Shown: positions 8,314 through 17,488 of the stretch, in pieces
Layout of the letters: each line of letters opens with the position of its first letter
Position numbering within the stretch: the first letter of the stretch is position 1
Assembly: GCA_021802765.1 (NCBI GenBank)
Contig: JAJZRI010000001.1
Location: 1-64,000 of the forward strand
Source: Microcaldota archaeon
GTDB lineage: Archaea; Micrarchaeota; Micrarchaeia; Micrarchaeales; CABMGC01
DNA: 64,000 bases
Reading direction: 5' to 3'
Position numbers and translations under genes: made by a program
Notes under the pieces: generated by a model
Told to the model about the DNA's origin: nothing
What the model saw: only the letters and a program-made list of their open reading frames with translations
Database searches by the model: none

Positions 8314-9320
8314 TTGTATTCACCGATATGAAGATTAGCGTCAGTCTTGTCTATTGATCTTTGCGGATCCTTTTCAATGCCGCACATCGCCCTTATCGCA
8401 TCGATGTTCTCTGGTACGACATCGGCTTCTTGATGCACTGCCTGGAAGTATTGAAGCCTCTTTGCGTCCATAGTCATCTCCTTCCACACGGCGATCTCGT
8501 ACATGTCCCCGTCTCCCCTGCCAAGCTCCCTGGCTATGTCCATTACCTGCGCCGTAGAGCTTATTCCTTCCTTAATCGAGACGAGTGCGATCCTTCTGTA
8601 TTGAGAGAAGGTGCGTAGAACATCTTCGGTTGATGCCTCCTTTTCAAGGTCTACAGTAATCGCATGCAGGTGCATGAGAGTGGTCGACGCCTTTATCGCT
8701 ACAGTGCTTATCTTAAGCGAAGGCATTAAGGTATTCACATCGGCGCCGTGATGCGACGGAAGATGCTTGTCGACTTCAAGGGCATTTATCGGGCCCTTCT
8801 TCGTCTCTGATGGATCTGCGCCCCTCCTGACAAGCACTGCACTTGCACTCTTTATTCCAAACTCTTTCTGGAGAGGAAAGAGCGTTCGCACGAGTCCGGT
8901 TGTGTTGCACGAGACAACGCGCGAATACCTTGCGCCGATGGCCGATGAGTAATTCACATAAGCATTGAACGAAAGCCCGGCCACGCTGTGATCTTCGCCG
9001 CCCTGCCATATCGCCTTTACGCCGGCTTCTTCGTATATCTTCTTGTTCTCCTCTCCGACTCCTTCCGGAGTGGTATCGACTATTATGTCCACGCTGCCAA
9101 GGAGATCGCGCAGTGTGCCGCTTGCCTTTACCTCGCTCCCCTTGAATGCATCAGGATTGCCTGATGAATAAACGCTTATTCCGCGCCTTCTTGCAAGTTT
9201 TGCCTTGTAATCCGGGCTTCGCTTGGCTATCCCTATGAGCTGCATGTCGTCCTGTCTTGATACGGCATACGCTACTCTCTTCCCTATAACTCCGTAACCG
9301 TTTACCCCAACCTTTATCAT
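8310..9320 (-). CDS. gap: Glyceraldehyde-3-phosphate dehydrogenase, archaeal type II (start reassigned to MIKVGVNGYGVIGKR)
   Basis: IKVGVNGYGVIGKRVAYAV, SCNTTGLVRTL; the track N-terminal extension looks non-coding. Confidence 0.93.
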   Translation of the reverse strand: MIKVGVNGYGVIGKRVAYAVSRQDDMQLIGIAKRSPDYKAKLARRRGISVYSSGNPDAFKGSEVKASGTLRDLLGSVDIIVDTTPEGVGEENKKIYEEAGVKAIWQGGEDHSVAGLSFNAYVNYSSAIGARYSRVVSCNTTGLVRTLFPLQKEFGIKSASAVLVRRGADPSETKKGPINALEVDKHLPSHHGADVNTLMPSLKISTVAIKASTTLMHLHAITVDLEKEASTEDVLRTFSQYRRIALVSIKEGISSTAQVMDIARELGRGDGDMYEIAVWKEMTMDAKRLQYFQAVHQEADVVPENIDAIRAMCGIEKDPQRSIDKTDANLHIGEYK

Positions 9321-9490
9321 TAAAGGATCCAATTTAATCTGATTATAAAAGGTTAAAAGGCTTTCTGAAATTTTATTGGCGACATGTAGAAAATTCACGT
9401 TTTTCATTTCCTGCGACGTCATCGGCATCTCGATTTGCACCGCGGGCTTTGGTGCATGTTTTATTTATCTTGCGTGGCAATCGTATCAGT

Positions 9491-10255
9491 ATGGGAATGG
9501 TCCTACTCAATTTCAAGGATTATCTTGGCGTTGATTCTTCGGCGAAAATGGCCTCTGTGGCGTCAAGGCTGGGCTTTGGGCAGAAAGTAGTAGTGGCGCC
9601 ATCAATCGCATCTTTCTCAAAGGTCTTTGATACCCTGAAAAAAAGAGGTAGAAGAATAGGCTTGTGCGCACAGAATCTCGATCTTCCAGGATCCGCAGGA
9701 CCCTACACTGGAAAGACGACAATTGATGATTTCAAGAATCTAGGATGCACATACGCGCTCATAGGGCACTCGGAGGTGAGACATAGGGATTCTCCGGAGA
9801 AGGGCGAATCGGATGGGCTGGTTGCGATGAAGCTAAGGCTTGCACTTGACAACAATCTTGTTCCGATACTCTGCTTCGGTGAGACTGGCGGCGAGAAGGC
9901 AGCTGGCAGGACGAAAGATGTAGCGGCAAGGCAGGTCAGGGCGGCGCTTAGGCATGTGAAGACGCGCGAGCTTGGAAGGATGATTTTTGCTTATGAACCG
10001 GTATGGGCGATAAAAGGGCACGGAAATGCGCAGGCTTGCAGCGCAAGGTACGCTGCAGATGTCGCCGCCCATATAAGGAAGGTGATAGGTCTTGGAAATA
10101 ATGCAAGGATCCTCTACGGAGGCAGCGTCGATGGAAAGAACATGAAGAGCTATCTTGATGTGGGCTTCTACGGGGTGCTTGTGGGCCGTGCGGGCACAAG
10201 CGCAAAGAGCCTAAAGGAGATACTGGCAGGGATGAGAAGCCATGGGAATAGTTGA
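9491..10255 (+). CDS. tpiA: Triosephosphate isomerase (start reassigned to MGMVLLNFKDYLG)
   Basis: ALIGHSEVRH, FAYEPVWAIKGHG, ILYGGSVDGKN. Confidence 0.93.
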   Translation: MGMVLLNFKDYLGVDSSAKMASVASRLGFGQKVVVAPSIASFSKVFDTLKKRGRRIGLCAQNLDLPGSAGPYTGKTTIDDFKNLGCTYALIGHSEVRHRDSPEKGESDGLVAMKLRLALDNNLVPILCFGETGGEKAAGRTKDVAARQVRAALRHVKTRELGRMIFAYEPVWAIKGHGNAQACSARYAADVAAHIRKVIGLGNNARILYGGSVDGKNMKSYLDVGFYGVLVGRAGTSAKSLKEILAGMRSHGNS

Positions 10256-10745
10256 CGAATTCTTAAGCGGCAGGAAGTTCGTAAAGGAGAGCCTTGGCCA
10301 GATGAAGTCGCATTCTAGATCGCTTGCCGCGGAGATAGTAAAGAGCAAGGGCATGCCGACGCAGATAATCTACATAGAACGCGGAGGTATGGTAATAGGC
10401 AGATTGCTTAGCGACGCGCTGCTGGTCAGAAGCATCTACGGGATAAGGGCAAGCTACTATACGGGAATAAACAGGAGGAGAAGCGCCGTGCAAATCGGGA
10501 GCCTTCCAAGGATAGATAAGCCATCCGGATACGTGCTCCTTGTTGATGATGTTGCAGACACTGGAAAGACTCTGCAAAAAGTTGCAGGGGCAATAAGGAA
10601 GAGATACGGCGCAGAAGTGCTCACGTGCACTGTGTTCTACAAGCCCAGGTCGGTGATCAAGCCGGACTTCTACGCCAAGGAGATAGGCAATGACAAGTGG
10701 ATAATATTCGAATACGAGGAGAACGAGTTTAGGAGGAGAAGATGA
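10242..10745 (+). CDS. Phosphoribosyltransferase
   Basis: PRPP loop YVLLVDDVADTGKTL. Confidence 0.88.
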   Translation: MGIVDEFLSGRKFVKESLGQMKSHSRSLAAEIVKSKGMPTQIIYIERGGMVIGRLLSDALLVRSIYGIRASYYTGINRRRSAVQIGSLPRIDKPSGYVLLVDDVADTGKTLQKVAGAIRKRYGAEVLTCTVFYKPRSVIKPDFYAKEIGNDKWIIFEYEENEFRRRR

Positions 10746-11032
10746 AGGCTACTTACATAGTTCACGGCTTCGTGCAGGGGGTTGGATATCGGGCTTACGT
10801 CAAGGCGCTAGCTGACAGGCTCGGAATAGGCGGGATAGTTATGAACCAGGCGGATGGCTCTGTGCTTGTCATAGCAATGGGTGAGGAGGTGGTGCTCAAG
10901 AACTTCGAGGAGGGCCTTGACCTCTCGATGAAGTATGGGATACAAGTGCAGCTCATAGAGAAGCAGTACGAGCCAGACGGGGATAACGCAGCTGAGATAG
11001 ATTTCAGCACATTCAGCATAGTCAAAGGCTAG
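10742..11032 (+). CDS. acyP: Acylphosphatase
   Basis: YIVHGFVQGVGYRAYVKALADRLGIGGIVMNQADGSV. Confidence 0.93.
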   Translation: MKATYIVHGFVQGVGYRAYVKALADRLGIGGIVMNQADGSVLVIAMGEEVVLKNFEEGLDLSMKYGIQVQLIEKQYEPDGDNAAEIDFSTFSIVKG

Positions 11033-12342
11033 CTTATCGATTCCGAATCGGCAAGATTTGGATGCACGACATTATACTTTTCCTTGAGGGCGTCCTTTAG
11101 CTCCGCGGATCTTTCAGGCTCGCCGTGGACCATGAAGATGTTCTTCAAGCCATGTATCCTTCCTACAAACGAGAGTATCTGCGCCCTGTCCGCGTGAGCC
11201 GAGAGATGGTACTTCTCTATGGCCATGTTCACCTGGACCTTCCTTCCATCTATGCTTACCTCCTTTGCCCCGCTCTCTATCGCCCTTCCAAGAGTCCCGT
11301 CAGCCTGGTACCCGACGAGTATTAGCTTGTTGTTAGGATTGCCTGCCATGGCCTCGATGTATTTGAGCACCGGTCCTCCGGTGAGCATGCCGCTTGTCGT
11401 GACCACTATCGCAGGCTCCTCGCCATGCATTATTTTCGATCTCTGCTGCCTGGTCGTTACATTGTGGAAGTTTATGCTCTTGAACGGATCGTCGTCGTTC
11501 ATCAGGATCCTCTTCTGGAGCTCATCCCTGCAGTATATGACGTTGTGCCTGTGTATGCGCATCGCCTTTCCTATCATGCCGTCCATGTATATCTTTGTCT
11601 TTGGGAGCAGCCCGGACTTCATGTAATCGTCAAGTATTAATAGCACCTCCTGCGCCCTTCCGACGCCAAAGCTTGGTATTATCACCTTGCCGCTCTTGCT
11701 TAGCGTCTCCTTTATGCTTGACATCATCGACTCTATGACCTTCTTCTCTGGCTGGAAGACGTCCTTCTCGCCGCCATAAGTAGACTCCGTTATCAGCGTG
11801 CCAGCCCTGAGCCCCTCGGCCTGCGCGGCGTCAAGCAGCTTTGTGGCCCTCAGATTGAAGTCTCCGGTGTATAGCAGCGCATGATGGCCGTCGCTTACGT
11901 GGACCATCGCGCTTCCGAGTATGTGACCTGCGGTGTATAGCCTTATCTTCAGGCTCTTTATCTCGAACTCCTGGTCGTACTCGACAAGCTTGTTGTGGGT
12001 CTGCATCTTCGATATCCCATCCTTTGTTACATTGCCCGGATTCGATATGCGCATATAGTCGCTTATCAGGACATTTGTGAGCTCAAACGTGGGCTTTGTG
12101 GTATAGACGTATCCTTCGTATCCTGCGGAGAAGATGTGCGGAAGGTATCCGGAGTGGTCAAGATGCGCATGGCTTGTGACTATCCCATCGACCGACTTTA
12201 GCTCATCATCGGTTATGAGAGGATACTCAGTCTGCTGACCGAGCTTTATTCCGGCATCAAGAAGTATCTTAGTGCCTTCGCTCTCCACCATTATGCAGCT
12301 GCGCCCCACTTCGTGGGCCGCGCCAAAAAAAGTAAGCTTCAA
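11029..12342 (-). CDS. Beta-CASP metallo-beta-lactamase RNase, aCPSF2-like (TTG start)
   Basis: SHAHLDHSGYLP, ESTYGGEKD, TSGMLTGGPVLKY, LSAHADRAQ. Confidence 0.93.
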   Translation of the reverse strand: MKLTFFGAAHEVGRSCIMVESEGTKILLDAGIKLGQQTEYPLITDDELKSVDGIVTSHAHLDHSGYLPHIFSAGYEGYVYTTKPTFELTNVLISDYMRISNPGNVTKDGISKMQTHNKLVEYDQEFEIKSLKIRLYTAGHILGSAMVHVSDGHHALLYTGDFNLRATKLLDAAQAEGLRAGTLITESTYGGEKDVFQPEKKVIESMMSSIKETLSKSGKVIIPSFGVGRAQEVLLILDDYMKSGLLPKTKIYMDGMIGKAMRIHRHNVIYCRDELQKRILMNDDDPFKSINFHNVTTRQQRSKIMHGEEPAIVVTTSGMLTGGPVLKYIEAMAGNPNNKLILVGYQADGTLGRAIESGAKEVSIDGRKVQVNMAIEKYHLSAHADRAQILSFVGRIHGLKNIFMVHGEPERSAELKDALKEKYNVVHPNLADSESIS

Positions 12343-13070
12343 TTTAGCACCGATTCGTCCATGCTGCTGTCTTCGTCCTTCTCCTTCTTGTCCTTCATTA
12401 TAGCCACGTCTGCGAGGCTTACCTCCTGGACCTTCTGCTGATCCCTTGGCCTCCTGCCTTCGGTCTTCGGCCTCCTCCTGGACTCACCTGTCATCGCCCT
12501 GAGCGCAGAGTACAACTCGTCAAGCTTCTTGTCCGACTCCTTTATCTTGGCCTCTGACTCCTCTATCCTCTTCGTAAGATCCGTTATGTCCTTATTTATG
12601 AACTCGAGCTTCTTCCTGAGCCTAAAGCTCTTAAGCGCTTGCTCCAGCTCCTCGTCTATAGCGGCCTTCTTCCTTATAAGGTCCCTTTCGGCCTCGAGCG
12701 TGAAGGCCTCGGTCGCTATCCTGAACTCTATCTGCTCCTTCCTCCTCCGAAGGAAGCCTATATTCTTCGTATTGGACTTGCTTATCTCTGATAATTGTGA
12801 TATTGCCGCCTTATCGGCTATCTTGTAGGAGAGCCTGTTCCTTGCGAATTTCGCATCGCGTATGAATCCGAACCTCCTCTGCCTCTCCTCTTCTATAAGC
12901 TTCTTTTGCTGCTCCTCCTTGCTCAGTGGCGCAGCAGGCGCCTTTGCAGCAACTGTTGTGGCTGCTGCTGTCGCCGTTGCTGGTTTCTGCGCAGCTACCT
13001 TCTTTACCTCTGCAGCAGGACTTGTAGCCTCTGCCGCCTTGACTTCCGCCGCTGCGTTATTCTCGCTCAG
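12339..13070 (-). CDS. Coiled-coil protein with Ala/Lys-rich N-terminus, absent from ORF track; only plausible 5' start is CTG at 13070
   Basis: Manual translation of an unbroken frame: (L/M)SENNAAAEVKAAEATSPAAEVKK…SKEEQQKKLIEEERQRRFGFIRDAKFARNRLSYKIADK…ELYSALRAMTGESRRRPKTEGRRPRDQQ…ESVLN*; first TTG/ATG are ~55 codons from the end. Confidence 0.75.
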   Translation of the reverse strand: MSENNAAAEVKAAEATSPAAEVKKVAAQKPATATAAATTVAAKAPAAPLSKEEQQKKLIEEERQRRFGFIRDAKFARNRLSYKIADKAAISQLSEISKSNTKNIGFLRRRKEQIEFRIATEAFTLEAERDLIRKKAAIDEELEQALKSFRLRKKLEFINKDITDLTKRIEESEAKIKESDKKLDELYSALRAMTGESRRRPKTEGRRPRDQQKVQEVSLADVAIMKDKKEKDEDSSMDESVLN

Positions 13071-13085
13071 TAAATCGCCTTGTTC

Positions 13086-14243
13086 CTACAGGACTGAATA
13101 ATAAACATCCAATAGCCTGTCAGTCACTTTCTCTTTTGAAAACTCTGACGCCGTCCTTACGGCCTCGTGTTTATAATGTCCAGTATTATTTAAAACCTTT
13201 TCTATTTTTTTAGCGCAGTCGGTATAATCTCCGGGTTTGAATTTCTCGCCGTTCTTTCCGTTGACGACCATCTCGCTTATTGCAAGATAGTCCGCTCCGA
13301 CAACCGGCTTGCCTGTCGCCATTGCCTCAAGCAGAACTACTCCCTGCGTCTCGAATGTCGAGGGAAGGCAAAAGACATCCGCGGCGGCGTATAGCCTAGG
13401 CAGCTCCTTCCTCCCGACAAAGCCCATGAACATGGTCCTCTCCATTATGCCAAACTTCCTTGCCAGAGACTTGTAGTGATTCTCTGCCGGTCCTGTGCCT
13501 CCGACAACAAGGACAAGGTTCCTGTCCTTTGCCATCAGTATCCTTGCAGCCTTGAACAGCACCTCTATCTTCTTCTCCCTGCTGAGCCTTCCCAGATACA
13601 GGACCATCTTCTGCCTTGGCTTTATCCCAAGGGACTTCCTCATGCGCGATCCGCTCACATGGGTATTGAACCTTGAGAGGTCTATCGCATTGGGTATCGT
13701 CTCCACCCTGGATATACCGTACCTTCTTAGCATCTTGTTTATCGACTCGGAAGGCGCTATGACGCGGTCGCATCTGTTGTAGAAGAACTTTGTGTAGCGC
13801 AGCACTGATGAGGTTGCGAATCTCTTGAGGTGCTTGTTCTTTGGATAATACGCATCCACTATCGGCTTGTTGGTTATGAGCGTGTGGAAGGAGCTGATGA
13901 GCGGCTTATTGAGGAGTTTGGAGGCCATCAGGCCGGCAAATCCCATAACCATGGGCGTCTGAGCGTGTATTAGATCTATATTGAGCTCGTTGAGCTTTAT
14001 CACGGAGTTGTAGGGAAAGAGGGCGACATTGTACTGGGGATAGGGCTGAAACTTTAGCCCGGTATAGAGGAAGACATCCTTGCGCCCGTACTTTTTCTTG
14101 TTCTTGGAGTCTGTGCTCGCGAAGATGTAGACCTTATGACCGCGCTTCTCAAGCTCATCCTTGAATGTGAGTATGGATGTAACTACGCCATCAACGCCTG
14201 GAAGATATGCGTCTGTATAGAACGCTATGTTTAGGTTTTTCAT
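13086..14243 (-). CDS. Glycosyltransferase family 4
   Basis: YLPGVDGVVTSI, VLYLGRLSREKKIEVL, EALATGKP-type motif (LLEAMATGKPVVGA). Confidence 0.92.
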   Translation of the reverse strand: MKNLNIAFYTDAYLPGVDGVVTSILTFKDELEKRGHKVYIFASTDSKNKKKYGRKDVFLYTGLKFQPYPQYNVALFPYNSVIKLNELNIDLIHAQTPMVMGFAGLMASKLLNKPLISSFHTLITNKPIVDAYYPKNKHLKRFATSSVLRYTKFFYNRCDRVIAPSESINKMLRRYGISRVETIPNAIDLSRFNTHVSGSRMRKSLGIKPRQKMVLYLGRLSREKKIEVLFKAARILMAKDRNLVLVVGGTGPAENHYKSLARKFGIMERTMFMGFVGRKELPRLYAAADVFCLPSTFETQGVVLLEAMATGKPVVGADYLAISEMVVNGKNGEKFKPGDYTDCAKKIEKVLNNTGHYKHEAVRTASEFSKEKVTDRLLDVYYSVL

Positions 14244-14250
14244 TCCTACA

Positions 14251-14637
14251 CTACAGAGGAGTGGCTTGACCTCCGGCTTGCTTTATCCTTTCCATCGCCT
14301 TCTTTGAGAATCCGCTGGCCTTTACGTTTATAGGCTTTGTAAGCAAACCGCCGCCCAGAACCTTGTAGCCCCTTAACTCTACTTCGTTCTTCTCCTGAGC
14401 GGCCTTTGAAACGTCAGTTAGATTTATCACGTTGAGTTTTGAACTGCTAAGCGGGCTAAAGCCCTTCTGGTGCATCCTCTCTCTTTCGTACTTTACTATC
14501 CTTGTGAACTTGTGCTTCTTTCCTGCCCTTCCTACTCCCCCTCTGCTTCCGGATCCCCTCCTGTTCTTTATGTTTCCAGCTCCCCATCTCCTTGCACCGA
14601 GGAATTTTCTGCTGCGTTTCTTCTGCCTTAATACCAT
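14251..14637 (-). CDS. rpl15: Ribosomal protein uL15
   Basis: RRWGAGNIKNRRGSGSRGGVGRAGKKHK. Confidence 0.92.
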   Translation of the reverse strand: MVLRQKKRSRKFLGARRWGAGNIKNRRGSGSRGGVGRAGKKHKFTRIVKYERERMHQKGFSPLSSSKLNVINLTDVSKAAQEKNEVELRGYKVLGGGLLTKPINVKASGFSKKAMERIKQAGGQATPL

Positions 14638-14661
14638 ATAATCATTCTATTGATTCTATTA

Positions 14662-15087
14662 TTATACCATCCTGCTGAGCAATGCGTTTATGGCCTCGCC
14701 CCTGTATCCAAGCGATCCTCCGTTTGAGAAGCTCAGCTTTGTATCTTCCCATCCATGCTTTGGTGGCTTGAGCCTTATTGGAAGTCCAAGCACCTCCTTT
14801 GCCTTCTTTGAGCCTGAAGTGAGCGCATCAATGTCCGCCTTCGAGGGCTTTACTCCCTTCCTGACCAGAAGCCTCTCCAAAGTCTGCGGATTTATGACGC
14901 CAAACGTGACGAAATCGTTGCACTTCTTTATCATTCCAAGGTTTGATGCTGTGCCAAATACCAGCGCTGCGCTGTTCACTCTTGGGACATTTAGCCTTGA
15001 GAGCGTCTCGTTTATGTTCTTCCTAACCCCTATCTTTCCGCGCACTCGGACTACTGCCACAAGTTTATTGTCAAGATCTGACTTCAT
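14662..15087 (-). CDS. rpl30: Ribosomal protein uL30
   Basis: KLVAVVRVRGKIGVRKNINETLSRLNVPRVN…RLKPPKHGWE. Confidence 0.92.
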   Translation of the reverse strand: MKSDLDNKLVAVVRVRGKIGVRKNINETLSRLNVPRVNSAALVFGTASNLGMIKKCNDFVTFGVINPQTLERLLVRKGVKPSKADIDALTSGSKKAKEVLGLPIRLKPPKHGWEDTKLSFSNGGSLGYRGEAINALLSRMV

Positions 15088-15248
15088 AAATTAGACCTTC
15101 TAAATCATTATCTATTTGGTTCAAAACCTTTTTTAACATTACTGAAGCGCTGTCCTGCCTTCAATTGATGAAACTCGATATCTGTAAGCCCAGAAAGGTT
15201 TAAATTATAATAACGGTAGTAAAGTATATTCGACTAAAAGATGGGTTC

Positions 15249-16016
15249 ATGCGAAGGTTGCTCCTGTATCTAATACCGTTAATACTACTATCAACCAACG
15301 TGTTCGCCTTCATGAACGTTACCTATCTCAACACCACGGTGATACTCAACAAAAGCAGCTCGGCAGAGATTGTCGAGAACCTGTTTGTAAACATAAGCAA
15401 CAGCTCCATACAGCAGTACCTGCTTGACAGGCAGTCGATAAACCTGACGCTAACGCAGTGGATATCGGTCCTGCATACCAATCTTCTCATACAGCACGTC
15501 TTCAACCCCAACTCCAGCATATCCGGTTTCACGCTTCTTCCCGGGCCTATAATAAACAATTACGGAGGGGAAGGAGCGCATGCGATAATAACAATGAGAT
15601 ACGTATCAAAGAACGTGACTACGGAGCAGAACATAGGACCTAGGAAATTCCTCTACACATTCGACAGCTCTGCGCTCAACTTCGAGCACGTAGGCAGTGG
15701 CGAGGCACTGCCTCAGAACGCAAGATTCAACATAATAATACCCCAGGGCACCAAGCTCGTCTCGATATATCCGGAGCCCGATTACCCTTATCCGAACTTT
15801 TTGGGCAACTATGGCAACGCAACATCATTCTCATGGTATGAGGGCGAGCCGTTATCGTCATTCTCTTTCTCATATCTCTCTACTGAATCATTGCAGCAGG
15901 AAGTTACGCGGTACTTTGTAGACCTCTACGGGAACTTCACGCAGCAGATATACCTGCTCCTCATAATACTCGTAAGCATATTCCTTGTCTACGTTTACGT
16001 CAATGTATTTGCATAA
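15249..16016 (+). CDS. Secreted/membrane-anchored protein with signal peptide and C-terminal TM
   Basis: Hydrophobic N-terminus MRRLLLYLIPLILLSTNVFA, many NxS/T sites, C-terminal QQIYLLLIILVSIFLVYVYVNVFA. Confidence 0.7.
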   Translation: MRRLLLYLIPLILLSTNVFAFMNVTYLNTTVILNKSSSAEIVENLFVNISNSSIQQYLLDRQSINLTLTQWISVLHTNLLIQHVFNPNSSISGFTLLPGPIINNYGGEGAHAIITMRYVSKNVTTEQNIGPRKFLYTFDSSALNFEHVGSGEALPQNARFNIIIPQGTKLVSIYPEPDYPYPNFLGNYGNATSFSWYEGEPLSSFSFSYLSTESLQQEVTRYFVDLYGNFTQQIYLLLIILVSIFLVYVYVNVFA

Positions 16017-17488
16017 TGGTGCCTTTATTGCACAAGTATGAAATTTTGGTATTGGAGGTCCTGAAGAGACTGCATACTGCAAGTCTTGAGAGGCTTTGCG
16101 CCGACTCTGGACTGGGAAAGGACGAGGCAATGTGGGCGCTACAGAACCTCTCGGACGCTGGAATGGTTGAATTAAGGCACCAGGAACGCGAGAAGATAAC
16201 TATAAGCGATGAGGGAGTGGAATACGCAAAACACGGGCTTCCTGAAGAGCAGCTGCTTAAGGAGCTAAATGAAAAGCAGATAAAGGTCTCAAGTCTGGGA
16301 GAGAAAGAGAGGATAGGGCTGCAATGGTCCAAGAAGCTCGGACTCGTCGACATTCAGAATGGAGAGCTAAGGATGACGGATAAGGGAAAGGCTGCTGCAA
16401 ACAGGGGATTCGATTCCGCAAGGGCGCTAAAGGAGATTTACGAGGGGAAGGGAGGAACGGCGCACAAGAGCATACTTGAGGAGCTCTCAAGAAGAAAGCT
16501 CATAGAGGTTGAAAGGAGAAGGGAGGTAAGCGAAGTCGCAATAACCCAGAAGGGAAAGGCCGCTGAAATGAAAGCGTCCGAATCGATAGACCAGGTGGAC
16601 AGGGGAGTAATTGCAAATGAGTCATGGAAATCGATGGGCTTCAAGAGTTATGACGTTAACGTTAAAGTTGAGAGACGCGTGCCTGCGCTTAAGCATCCGC
16701 TCAAGAGGCTAATAGACAGAATAAAGGACGCCTATGTTAGCATGGGATACCAGGAAGTCTCGGGGCCTGCGGTTGAATCGTCATTCTGGGTCTTCGACTC
16801 CCTCTTCGTGCCGCAGGACCATCCGGCAAGGGATGCGCAGGACACATTCTACATATCGAACCTTGACAGGGCGGAGCTCTCGAAAATCCCCCATGTTAGA
16901 ACTGTAAGGAAGGCGCACGTCAAGGGATGGCATGCAAAGTGGAAGGAAGACGTTGCAAGGCAGATGCTGCTAAGGACGCACACGACAAGCGTATCGTCCA
17001 GATACGTCTATAACATAGTCAACGGGCTTAAGACTGACCCGGATAAGTACACTCTGCCGATCAAGCTCTTCTCTGTGGGCCGGGTTTTTAGGAACGAGAC
17101 AGTGGATTACAGGCATCTTGCGGACTTCTACCAGCACGACGGAGTGATAATAGGAAAGGATCTGACATTATCAAACCTCTTCGACGAGCTCACGAAGATC
17201 TACGCGTTCCTTGGCATAAAGATAAAGTTCAAGCCCTCGTACTTCCCGTTCGTGGAGCCCGGAGTGGAGTACTTTGCATATCATGAGGAGAGGAAGGAGT
17301 GGATAGAGGTCGGGGGAGCGGGCATGTTCAGGGAGGAGATAACAGGGGTCAAGAGGAGTAAGATCTCCGTGCTTGCCTGGGGTCCTGGGATAGATAGGAC
17401 GCTACTGATAAAGGATTCGAGCATATCCAACATATCCGAGCTCTACAACAACGGGATAGGCTGGCTCAGAAGCAGGAGGGAGGTTTGA
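16016..17488 (+). CDS. pheS: Phenylalanyl-tRNA synthetase alpha subunit
   Basis: HPLKRLIDRIKDAYVSMGY, FDSLFVPQDHPARDAQDTFY, RVFRNETVDYRHLADFYQHDG. Confidence 0.96.
   Translation: MVPLLHKYEILVLEVLKRLHTASLERLCADSGLGKDEAMWALQNLSDAGMVELRHQEREKITISDEGVEYAKHGLPEEQLLKELNEKQIKVSSLGEKERIGLQWSKKLGLVDIQNGELRMTDKGKAAANRGFDSARALKEIYEGKGGTAHKSILEELSRRKLIEVERRREVSEVAITQKGKAAEMKASESIDQVDRGVIANESWKSMGFKSYDVNVKVERRVPALKHPLKRLIDRIKDAYVSMGYQEVSGPAVESSFWVFDSLFVPQDHPARDAQDTFYISNLDRAELSKIPHVRTVRKAHVKGWHAKWKEDVARQMLLRTHTTSVSSRYVYNIVNGLKTDPDKYTLPIKLFSVGRVFRNETVDYRHLADFYQHDGVIIGKDLTLSNLFDELTKIYAFLGIKIKFKPSYFPFVEPGVEYFAYHEERKEWIEVGGAGMFREEITGVKRSKISVLAWGPGIDRTLLIKDSSISNISELYNNGIGWLRSRREV

Noticed and set aside
13080-13090. 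Pyrrolysine recoding at the GT4 TAG
   Set aside because: No PYLIS-like structure or pyl genes seen in the window, and TAG is used as an ordinary stop elsewhere (for example 4836-4838, 63890-63892); readthrough kept only as one option in the finding.
12529-13101. Plus-strand Ser/Ala-rich ORFs 12529..12828 and 12862..13101
   Set aside because: Antisense shadows of the start-less minus-strand coiled-coil gene, whose composition is far more natural.
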